Shown: positions 18,713-26,324 of the stretch, in pieces
Position numbering within the stretch: the first letter of the stretch is position 1
Layout: every line of letters begins with the position of its first letter
Assembly: GCA_037447655.1 (NCBI GenBank)
Contig: JBBHKE010001466.1
Coordinates: 38,515 to 64,838 of the forward strand
Direction: 5' to 3'
Source: Zygnema cylindricum
Lineage: Eukaryota > Streptophyta > Zygnematophyceae > Zygnematales > Zygnemataceae
DNA: 26,324 nucleotides
Program-made: the position numbers and the translations under genes
Notes under the pieces: model-generated
What the model was told of the DNA's origin: nothing
What the model saw: only the letters and a program-made list of their open reading frames with translations
Database searches by the model: none

Positions 18713-20265
18713 CTCTTTGCCTTTTCCATTTGGAACTTCTCAAGCATATTCCCTATAGCTTCTTTCTAAGTAAGTCTGATAATCTTTTCCCCCCTATCTC
18801 TTTCCATTTGAATTCCCAAGATGTATCTTGCCTCCCCTAAATCTTTCATGTCAAATCTGCTTCTAAGATCTTACTTTAACTTATTGATCTTTTCCATAGA
18901 CTTAACACCAGCAAATCATCCACATAAATTGCTATGAAAATAACACCATTCTCATCCTCAAACATATAAATAGAATGGTCAGAATTCATCCGGGTAAATC
19001 CCAAATCGGTGTGAAACTCATCTAGTTTCTTATTCCATTGTCTTAGAGCGTGCTTCAGTCTATATAAGGACTTTAAGAGCTTGCAGACTTTGCTCTCCTC
19101 TCGTTCCTCTACAAACCCCTCTGGTTGCCGCATAAAGATTTCTTCCTCTAGCTCACCATTGAGGAAGGCGATCTTAATATCCATCTGATATATTTCCATT
19201 TTTTCGCTGTTGTTAGACCGAGGAGAATCTTTACTGATGGGAACCGAACAACTGGAACAAAAGTTTCCTCATAGTATATCCCTCGTTTTTGGGTGAACCC
19301 CTTTGCTACCAACCAAGCCTTATATCTTTCAATGGTATTATTTGGGTTCAGTTTCAGTTGAAACACCCATTTGCACCCAATCCGTTTTCTGTCTGGAGGA
19401 CAATCCACCAGTTCCCAAGTATTTGTTTCCATGATGGAGGCCATCTCATCATTTATGGCTCTAATGGAGGCCATCTCATCATTTATGGCTCTAACCCATC
19501 TGTCTTTGTCCAGACTGTTCATTGCCTCCAAGTATGACTGAGGTTCATTAGGGTGAGACAGCTTAATTACCTTCTGAGCGGCCTGTTTTTCTTGTAGCCT
19601 TTTGCTACTTCTTCGTCCGCCCTCAAAATCCGAGGCTGGAATGGAGGGAAGTCTCGGATTCCTCCTCACTCTCTCATCGGCTCCCCTATTGATGGAAGTT
19701 AATTCTAGCTCCTCCTCCTCTATCTCCTCGGAGTGCGTAGGGATATGGGGAGCTTCTGGTATATCTCCCCTATCTTGGGCCTCCCTTGAATCTGCAATCA
19801 CTTTTTCACTCACGTCTCTTTCGGGAAGATCCGAGTCCTCCTCACTCTCGGACTCAAAAATGATTCTTATCTTCTTAGTATATTTGAAGGATCAAATGAC
19901 TTCCCTTCATCCATGACAACTAGGTGCTTTACCACAATGATATCTTGTTTAGCTAAGTCATAGACTTTATATCTGTTGACATCCTCATCATATCCCACAA
20001 AATATCGAGGTTTCCCCTTGGCATCATGTTTCCAGTTTTTCCTACCCGTATCAAGACTGAAAACTTCACTACCGAATACTTTCAGGTGAGAAATATCTGG
20101 TTTCCTTCCAACCCATCTCTCATAAGGTGTCATTCTTTCCACGGCTGAGGTTAAGACTCTATTTTTAATGTAGTTAGCACAGTTCATGGCTTCTACCAAA
20201 AACCTTTTTCCTATCTTCTTGTCGGCCAACATACTACGTACACTATCTCTTAGAGTCCGGTTCAA
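18713..20265 (-). pseudogene. Element I pol: integrase C-terminal part and RT (right of P)
   Basis: Minus-strand copia pol. Integrase residues after the DDE core occupy 19867-20265 (NRTLRDSVRSMLADKKIG; RYFVGYDEDVNRYKVYD). The linker is at about 19600-19813 (EEELELTSINRGADERVRRN). RT starts at about 19380 (GCKWVFQLKLNPNNTIERYK) and includes YVDD at 18915-18926. Frameshifts lie near 19190 and 18890. A 30-base unit (19434-19463) is exactly repeated in tandem at 19464-19493, doubling RAINDEMASI in frame. The RT is continued on the left of P at 13072. It cannot make a working enzyme. Confidence 0.87.
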
Positions 20266-21183
20266 CCTCTCAGCTACCCCATTTTGTTATGGATTTTTCG
20301 GTACACATTTCTGATGGTGATCTCCTTTATCCCTCAAGTATTCCTTAAACTGGTTGGAGGTATGTTCTCCCCATTTTCACTCCTTATTCTCTTAATGGGG
20401 GTTCCGTGCAACTTCTCACTCCTGGCTTTATATTCTTTAATGTAAGTTGGTGTTTTAGACTTTGTTTAAAGGAAGTAGACTCTAGAGTATCTAGATCAGT
20501 CATGAGTAATTGTCAACCTAAACCTCTTCCCTCCGACCGAAGGTACTTTTGCCGGTCCATAGATATCTGTGAGGACCAAATCTAGTACTCTCTCAGCTGT
20601 ATATGTGGCAGTTTTGGGAAAGAGGAGTCGGTGTGCCTTACCTTAAGCACATCCTCTACAATTATCCATCATTTCATTACCCCCAAACTGAATGCCTTCT
20701 ACTACACAAAGCTTCTTCATTTCCCTCAGCGTATCAAAATGCAAATGCCCCAACCGCTTATGCCAAATCTTCAAGTTAGGGACACCAACATAGTAAGCAT
20801 TTTCTTTTCATTAATCAGGTTAAGCCTAAACTTTGCTTGGCTACCCTTATCTGCCGTGAAGTAGACTTCATCCCCATATTTAGCTCTGAAGACTCTTTTT
20901 TTAGTAAAGGTATCAAATTCCTTATCATCTAATACTGAGGTAGAGACAAGATTTTTACTCAGTAGAGGAATGTAGAGTACATCTGACAAGCTGACTATAT
21001 ACGTCTTACCCTCCATTAAGACTTTGAGATCTACTGAACCCACTAGATTTGTAGTAACTACTCTCTTATCCCCATACTCTATGTCTACGGTAGGGATATT
21101 TCTTAGCTAGGTAAAGAGGTGCCTATCACGACACATATGCATGGATGCACCTGAATCGATGATCCATCCTTCCTATGAGGGTG
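20266..21183 (-). pseudogene. Element I protease and integrase N-terminal part
   Basis: Read on the minus strand from the right: protease active site IIDSGASMHMC (about 21128-21163), then VLYIPLLSKNLVSTSVL (about 20940), then the GAG-pre-integrase zinc finger IWHKRLGHLHF (about 20765) with CRGCA followed by an in-frame stop (about 20645), then the integrase core start DIYGPAKVPSVGGKRF (about 20560). The integrase central D appears as E in RSENGE (about 20380), and the segment before QNGVAERLNRT has a stop. Several stops and shifts break it. Confidence 0.8.
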
Positions 21184-21803
21184 TTGACTTTCATCTTCAT
21201 TGTATCTGTCCACCCGACACTCTCCATCTTCATATACAAATAAGAGAGATAATTACAGTAGTCTAACATTTTTCCCCCTTTGTAAGTATAATCCCCTAAC
21301 CTTTGCTCGGCCAACTAGAGCTTCTGAATGGTACCAGCTCTATAGATTTCCACTAAAGTCCCCCACAATTCCTCCGCCTTGAGAATGTGAAGATGGGAGG
21401 TTGCCAAAGCTTGAGTAGGGTGCCTCAGAATGAAATGCCTGGCAGCCATCTTTGTAAATTCCCACGTTTGAATATCCTTTTCCTCGGTATTCACAGTCGC
21501 TGCTCCGGGTGGCATGGCGATAGAAGTAAGAGGTGTCTCCTTCCTTTTCCTCTTTTCAGACACATTGCTGTCCCCATCGTCAACCTTTTTCATTGGAGCA
21601 GATGTTGCTGTAAAAAACCTCACTCCACTAAACCCTGGTAGGATTTGGTGAGGTGGACGTTTCACTTGTCCACTGACAATACCCCTGTATCGTATTTCAC
21701 ACAAAGCCCATGTCATCATGGATTCCTTATAAATGAACCCTGATCCATTAAACATTGGCACCCTAGAGGGTGAGCCCATAACTAGTAATTTGGTATCTCC
21801 CAT
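21184..21803 (-). pseudogene. Element I gag, C-terminal half deleted
   Basis: ATG at 21803 opens MGDTKLLVMGSPSRVPMFNG. The Gag UBN2-type domain is recognisable: MFNGSGFIYKESMMTWAL, then EELWGTLVEIYRAGTIQKL followed by a stop, then AEQRLGDYTYKGGKMLDYCN and MKMESVGW (about 21215). Between KMESVGW... and the protease the sequence jumps to the DSGAS region within a few codons, so the C-terminal part of Gag and the CCHC zinc knuckle are missing. A Lys/Arg-rich insertion (KRKRKE) is at about 21560. The start codon lies at the very end of the LTR. Confidence 0.8.
21769..21782 (-). other. Candidate primer binding site for initiator tRNA-Met (internal)
   Basis: The plus strand reads GGTGAGCCCATAAC, which matches 13 of 14 bases of the anticodon-arm region of plant initiator tRNA-Met (GGTGGGCCCATAAC, from memory). 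The minus strand, sense for this element, is therefore complementary to the tRNA. Drosophila copia is primed by a 5' half of initiator tRNA-Met cleaved near the anticodon, and this site would fit the same mechanism. It lies 8 bases past the LTR edge and within gag codons 8-12. No TGG-type site for a tRNA 3' end is present at the LTR edge. Confidence 0.6.
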
Positions 21804-22143
21804 TGGACAACAAAATTTAGAAATCCTCTAGGCAATTTTTGACTGACCCACTTTCAACTTAGATCACTGCTACCCAAGCAGGCAAATAGACAATCTAAGT
21901 GCACCCTTGTGGAGCTTAGACTCCCGTGAGTCGGCAAAAAAAAGAATCACAGAAAACGCCAAACCAAGCAATAAAATATTAATTGACAAAGATGCCAATA
22001 TTTATACAAGCTCTCTGAGAGAGAGGCGGCTACCCCCTAGATTCTCTAAGTCCTAAACCCCTCTCACCACCCCTATCTACTAAACTGCGCTCCAATCAAA
22101 AGATTGTACTGTACAGAAAGGTAACATAGACAATGTCTTCAAC
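21791..22143 (-). repeat. 5' LTR of element I, truncated
   Basis: About 350 bases aligning well with the left end of the 3' LTR (11276-11625): shared words include GACTGACC.ACTTTCAACT, AGGCAAATAGACAATCT, ATTTATACAAGCTCT and CTAAGTCCTAAACCCCTCT. Similarity stops at about 22140, where the LTR of element II begins. The remaining 640 or so bases (U3, promoter and outer end) are not in the window. Confidence 0.75.
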
Positions 22144-23187
22144 TGTGAGACCTCCATTAGTCCTCAGAGTAGGCAGCTCAAACGAAGCCCCTAGGATAAA
22201 CCTGACCCCTTTTTGTTTCAGCAAGAATAACTGCCACCCTGACAAACGAAAACGCTGACCACTCTCACTAGTTTGAAGAGAAGACTCCTCTGATTTGATA
22301 GCAAAAAGAATCTCAGAATTTGCTCCCCTGAGAAGTAAGTTATGAAGTGTCAAATTTGACCTTTTGTACAGGAGCTCTCTTGGAGAGAGTGAGCTACCTA
22401 CCAAATTTTCTAGGTCCTACATCCCTCTCTATACCCTTTACTACTAGAGTACGGCACGAATCATTAAACTATGTCGTACAAAAGATATCGGTGCCGTAGT
22501 ACTTTTTGTACGATCATCGTACGGCATGATTAAAATGTTGATGGATGCCATATCCCGATTAGTTCCTATATTTTCCGGATATGCCGCAAGCCAATGATGT
22601 TGTGCCACGTGGCGCTTAATATGGCGCTGACCAAAAAACGCCAAAGCGCGTATTCCACGATCTAGGCACCTATCGTGGCCGTTCGATCAAAACTAGTTTT
22701 TGATTATAGCGTAAAAAATCAATGTGCGGTATTTGTTTCCCCGTAAAAACAAATGCGCAGTATTCATTTCGCGAAGTATCGTAATCTGTACGTATATTTT
22801 AACTGTGTCTATGTTACATGTCAGTTCGCGCCATTAAATGAATTTATGTAATCATACATCTTTAAATACCTATCAAACCATATATGTCTCAGCACCGATC
22901 CTAGATAATAGAATAAAGCTACCAGCTACTGCTAACTCGACGGACGACATGTATTAGGATCAAATACTAGGCGCGTCAAGTATATTTTAGTAAACTTACA
23001 AAAATCTACCCCTTGTCTCTTTTTTCTAGACAACATTGGCAGCCATGGCTCTAGTTCCCTCTCTAACCTTTATTGACTGCGACAAGTGTGGGAGTTGAAG
23101 ATAGGAGTTAGAGGCAGACTGCCTCGGCTTCTTTTCTGCATTTTATTTTAGACCTAGAAAATACTAAAGGAACCATTAATTTTTACA
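22144..23187 (-). repeat. 3' LTR of element II
   Basis: About 1044 bases, plus-strand ends TGTGAGACCT and TTTTTACA. It contains a near-terminal minus-strand ATG (22155-22157), the G-box GCCACGTGGCG (about 22604), palindrome GTACGATCATCGTAC (22508-22522), TATA-like TTTAAATA (22861-22868), a GTATT/AATAC hairpin (22951-22967) and palindrome GAGGCAGACTGCCTC (23111-23125). It starts inside the 5' LTR of element I, so element II inserted into an LTR of I, or recombined there. TCAAC (22139-22143) would be the left target duplication if so; its partner is not seen. Confidence 0.75.
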
Positions 23188-23200
23188 CTCCCGTTATTTT
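23188..23200 (-). other. Polypurine tract of element II
   Basis: On the minus strand, AAAATAACGGGAG lies between the pol stop TAG (23201-23203) and the LTR start TGTAAAAATT. It occupies the same 13-base position as in elements I and III. Confidence 0.75.
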
Positions 23201-24800
23201 CTAGTCACTCTTTAATTTAAGACCACATTTCTTGCATAAAATTAGCTTAGAGGAAGGTACAGGTTTGGTCATCATATCTGCTACAATATTACTATCTGGT
23301 CTATACTATTAGGTGATTATCTTGTCTTCTACCTTCTCCTTAACAAAGCTAAGTCTAATGTCCATATGTTTGGCTTTAAAGTGGTGTTTAAGATTGGCAA
23401 AAATGGCAATGGCTGCCTGATTATCACAAAAGACTTTCTCCACATCACTGTTAAGGTGACCAAGCTCACCAAGCAAAGACTTGACCCACATCAATTCGTT
23501 TACAGCAGAGCAAGAGGCCATGTACTCAGCCTTCATTGTGGACTGAGCAATGACCTTTTGCTGCTTGCTGCTCCAACAGCAAGCCCCATCACCCACATAT
23601 AATACATACCCAGACGTGCATCTCCTCATAAGAGCATCCCCATAGCTGGCATCACTCCGAGTGGTGATCTCAGTATTGTTCCCACCCAAATGCAACCATA
23701 GATCTCTAGTCCCTATTAGATATCTAAGGACTCTCTTAGCTGCCTCCCAATCTTTCTTAGTGGGAGCATGCAGACTCCTACTTAGTACTCATACAGTTGC
23801 AGCTATGTCCGGACGGGTACAATTCATGAAATATATTAGGCTGCCCACTACTTGTTTTTAAAGGATGGTCTGCATAAATATTTTCTCTTCCGAGCCTATT
23901 TCATCATCCAAAATTATAACTCCCTCCTCCACACTCCCCTCACTTCTTTTCTTTAGTTCCATAAGAGTGGTACAACTATTAGCCTTGTCCATTTAGAATT
24001 TTTCTAACGTGTTTCCAATGGCCTCCTTTTGAGTTAATCATATTATTTTCCTATCTTTGTCTTTCTCTGCCTGAATTCCTAAAATATGCCTTGCCTCAAC
24101 CATATCCTCCATCTTAAATCTACCTTTAAGATCTGTTTTCAACTTATTTATTTTATCCATAAATTTACTTAAGACAAGCAAATCATCAACATGAATTGCA
24201 ATAAATATAATTCCTTCCTCATCTTCAAACAATAAGTTGAGAGATCTAAGCTGATCCGAATGTATCCCACACCTAAAAGAAACTCATGGAGTTTCTTATT
24301 CCATTGACGGGGTGCGTGTTTCAGCCCATACAAAGATTTGATCAATCGGCGAACGTAGCTCTCCTCCCATGGCTCCACAAATCCTTTAGGCTGTCGTATA
24401 AAGATCTCCTCTTCCAACGCTCTATTTAGGAAGGCTGTCTTGATGTCCAATTGATAAAATTCCAAATCTTCTGCTGCAGCCAAACTTAGAAGTATCCGGA
24501 CAAAGGGAAAACAGACGACTGGGGCAAATGTCTCCTCGTAGTCAATTCCCTCTTTCATGGTAAATCCTTTGGCCACTAAATGAGCCTTGTAACGCTAAAT
24601 GGTGTTATCCGTTTTGAGTTTCAATTTAAATACCCACTTACACCCGATTTGCTTCTTATCAGAGGACAATCCACTAATTCCCACGTATCGGTTGCCATAA
24701 TCAAAGCCATCTCCTCATTAATGGTTGTCTTCCACCGGTTCCTCTCAGGACTGAAATTCTATGGGCTCCATTGCCACACAGAATTCGCAGGTCCAAAGGA
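23201..24800 (-). pseudogene. Element II pol fragment: RT and RNase H
   Basis: On the minus strand, starting at about 24800 with ERNRW...INEEMALIMATDTWELVDC, it goes through GCKWVFKLKLKTDNTI, KGFTMKEGIDYEETFAPVV (24540s), LDIKTAFLN, SLYGLKHAPRQWNKKL, then HVDD (24182-24193, in place of the usual YVDD), NCTRPDIAA (about 23815), SDASYGDALMRRCTSGYVLY (23640s), KAEYMASCSAVNELMWVKS and FCDNQAAIA (about 23415), and ends MMTKPVPSSKL and TAG. Frameshifts occur near 24660 and 24210, and stops near 24590, 24040, 24000 and 23300. Integrase, protease and gag are absent. Confidence 0.87.
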
Positions 24801-24905
24801 AGCTAATCTAGATAGTGCCGACTCCAAGTTAATATAAACCCAAATGATTGACCCCTTTACAATCAGAACCCCATTACAGCTTCACCCCTGTGAAGTAAGA
24901 CTTTC
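24801..24905. other. Junction between element II pol and LTR III
   Basis: About 100 bases that I could not assign. It holds CACCCCTGTGAAGTAAGACT, which weakly resembles the CACCCCTGTG(C/T)AG motif inside the LTRs, so it may be a displaced LTR piece at the edge of the deletion that removed the front of element II. Confidence 0.35.
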
Positions 24906-26061
24906 TGTGTGCTCAGTTTCACTACAGAATGCAAAGTTAGAATATAAGTATAGGATAACATTCCCCACTTTGACTTTCCCTTAGAAATGCAACCACCCAG
25001 GCAGGCAAGAACTCTGACCGACTACACCCCTGTGTAGCCTGGACTCCCCTGAGTCCGCAGCAACAAGAATCACTGAATTTGGTCAACTGAATTGATAGTT
25101 ATGGCTGGCCAAAGTTTGACATTTATACAAGGTGCTCTCTGGGAGAGGCAGCTACCTACCAAAAATATTCTAAGTTCTAAACCCCTCTCTAAACCCTCTA
25201 GTACTGAGGCACGGACCAATCACATTACTGTATAGTACATAAAGGTACAGATGCCGGTGTACCTTTTGTACGGACATCGTACGATATGGCTCAAAAGTCA
25301 ACAATTGTCCTATCTGGATTCGCTCTTGTATTCTCCGGAATTCCTGCCTCCAAATCTTATCTCTCCACGTGGCGCCAGGTCATGCCGCGTCAGAAAACGG
25401 TACCGTACAAGAAAGTACTAGTGCCGGAGTACTTTCTGTACGTACATTGTACGATGTCGCCATAGTGCGACATTTGTCACTTCCGGATTTGTTTTCTGCC
25501 GTTCCGTAAATTCCGTAATCCAGTACGTTGTTGCCACGTGTCATCCGGAGTGGCGGAGTCCGCAAACCGCCAAATTGTCCTTTCCTCGAGACCGGCGCTA
25601 ACCACGGCCGTCCGATTCATATAGAGATTAAATACGAACCGTCGAAACAAATGTCCGTACTATTTGTTTCGTCCGGTACTAATAGTACAAGTGATTCTAT
25701 GTTCTATAGACCGTAACCCAGTTAAATGGAATTCCCTACCTGTAACTACATAAATATCTATCAAACCCTATATGTTCTAGCACTGGTCCTAGACTAAATG
25801 GACAAAGCTAACTCCTATGGGACGATTCACCGACGGTAGGTACCAGGATCAATTCCTGGGTCCGTCAACTTCCTTTTTGGTAAACATACCTTTATTATCT
25901 ATTCCTGTCTCTCTGGAGAGCCTAGGCAGCCATGGCTCTAGCTCCCTTTCCAGCCTTCAGTGACTACGACAAGTGTGGGGGCTTGGAGAAGGGAGTCAGG
26001 GGCAGACTGCCTCTACTCTTTTCTATCTAATAAAGACCTAGAAAATACCCAAATATCAACA
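24906..26061 (-). repeat. LTR of element III, with internal duplication
   Basis: About 1156 bases, plus-strand ends TGTGTGCTCA and ATATCAACA. It aligns with LTRs I and II over most of its length, including GACTCCCCTGAGTCCGCAG, ATTTATACAAGG, CTAAACCCCTCT, AGCCATGGCTCTAGCTCCCT and GGCAGACTGCC (26001-26011). It is longer than the others because a segment of about 169 bases, single in I and II, is present twice (about 25236-25405 and 25406-25573). Both copies have a G-box. It is followed on the right by the purine tract and stop of a pol gene, so it is a 3' LTR. The left edge is approximate. Confidence 0.7.
25236..25573. repeat. Tandem duplication of about 169 bases inside LTR III
   Basis: Two diverged direct units sharing TAC(A/A)..., GTGCCGG or ATGCCGG, GTAC(C/T)TT, GTACG...GTACGAT, CCACGTG and the closing CAGAAAACG / GCAAACCGCC. 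Each begins with a hairpin: AAAGGTAC/GTACCTTT (25241-25248 and 25259-25266) and AGAAAGTAC/GTACTTTCT (25410-25418 and 25429-25437), both with 10-base loops. Two stem positions differ between units, and both partners differ with them. Confidence 0.7.
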
Positions 26062-26100
26062 ATCCCCTTATTTTCTAGTCTACTTCCTTTCAACTATTAC
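26062..26100 (-). pseudogene. Remnant of element III pol end and purine tract
   Basis: AAAATAAGGGGAT (minus strand, 26062-26074) and the stop TAG (26075-26077) preceded by GAAGTAGAC match the pol ends of I and II. Similarity stops within about 30 bases, so only the last codons of pol remain and the rest of element III is deleted or diverged. Confidence 0.65.
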
Positions 26101-26324
26101 AAACAAAATAAACAAAACACTCCCTCCCCTTTTTCCTTTTTCTTTTCTTTTTCCTTTTATATAACTTAAGAAATATGCTCTCGTATTTAAAACAATGCAT
26201 TAGATGAAATGAAATAATAATTGCATCACACATTTCATTTAGCATCCCACTTATTATAAATCCGAGCAAAGTTTTTATCCACCTCACCTCTTTTCCATCC
26301 ACACTAAATCCGATTTCCCTCTTG
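26101..26324. other. Intergenic, no gene seen
   Basis: AC-rich then (CTTTTC)-rich low-complexity DNA followed by AT-rich sequence. No copia similarity or open frame of note. Confidence 0.5.

Larger units (their letters stand above)
11276..22143 (-). mobile_element. Copia element I (minus strand), decayed and invaded
   Basis: A Ty1/copia retrotransposon reading right to left. On the minus strand the order is 5' LTR fragment (22143-21791), primer site, gag, protease, integrase, RT, RNase H, purine tract and 3' LTR (12267-11276). It is broken by stops, small duplications, a gag-protease deletion and the whole of element P, inserted at 13073-18712. Its 5' LTR is cut after about 350 bases by element II, so the right end and the matching target duplication are not visible. 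It has no coding competence. The domain order protease-integrase-RT-RNase H is diagnostic of copia rather than gypsy. Confidence 0.85.

Noticed and set aside
1-26324. CRISPR array, prophage or bacterial operon
   Set aside because: No regularly spaced identical repeats with unique spacers, no phage genes and no compact gene clusters; the content is eukaryotic.

Overview
The window is nuclear DNA of a eukaryote, most likely a plant in the broad sense. It is mostly intergenic and transposon sequence. Pointers to a plant are the Ty1/copia (Pseudoviridae-type) retrotransposons, many CACGTG G-boxes, a TCCCACATCGG box, AAACCCTA telomere-type repeats and long CT/GA tracts. The species cannot be named from the sequence. 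I see no bacterial operon, CRISPR array, rRNA gene or confident tRNA gene.

Left third (1-11.2 kb): AT-rich intergenic DNA with one convincing host gene, an intronless-looking ankyrin-repeat protein on the minus strand (2047-3180). Behind it lie a GA/CT 5' leader and a TATA box. Around it is unusual non-coding sequence: a TTTGACC mini-repeat (about 541-885), a pyrimidine tract followed by a purine tract (1.06-1.69 kb), a 1.2-kb stretch full of strand-biased TGCGAC (3.6-4.8 kb), a diverged 0.45-kb tandem duplication with an AAACCCTA tract in its second copy (4.85-5.77 kb), two copies of a fold-back MITE (6.13 and 8.54 kb), and a strong excess of CCGTAC/GTACGG.

Right part (11.2-26.3 kb): a nest of copia elements. 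Element I (minus, about 11276-22143) is an old, stop-ridden copy. Element P (plus, 13073-18712) sits inside the reverse-transcriptase gene of I, with identical 684-bp LTR lengths, 6 LTR differences and a CTCTT target duplication. A 0.58-kb TG...CA insertion (S, likely a solo LTR or non-autonomous element) sits inside the integrase of P. The relative order is therefore I, then P, then S. To the right, the 5' LTR of I is cut after about 350 bp by the 3' LTR of element II (minus, 22144-23187), which is followed by a decayed RNase H/RT region of II. A third related LTR (III, about 24906-26061) follows, with only the last few bases of its pol.

Points that seem worth attention: both copia families place a gag start codon inside the LTR, as yeast Ty1 does; the minus-strand family appears to prime from the anticodon region of initiator tRNA-Met, as Drosophila copia does; P has lost its primer site and gag N-terminus exactly at the LTR edge although it is young; and the minus-family LTRs carry conserved palindromes, including a hairpin with paired compensatory changes.
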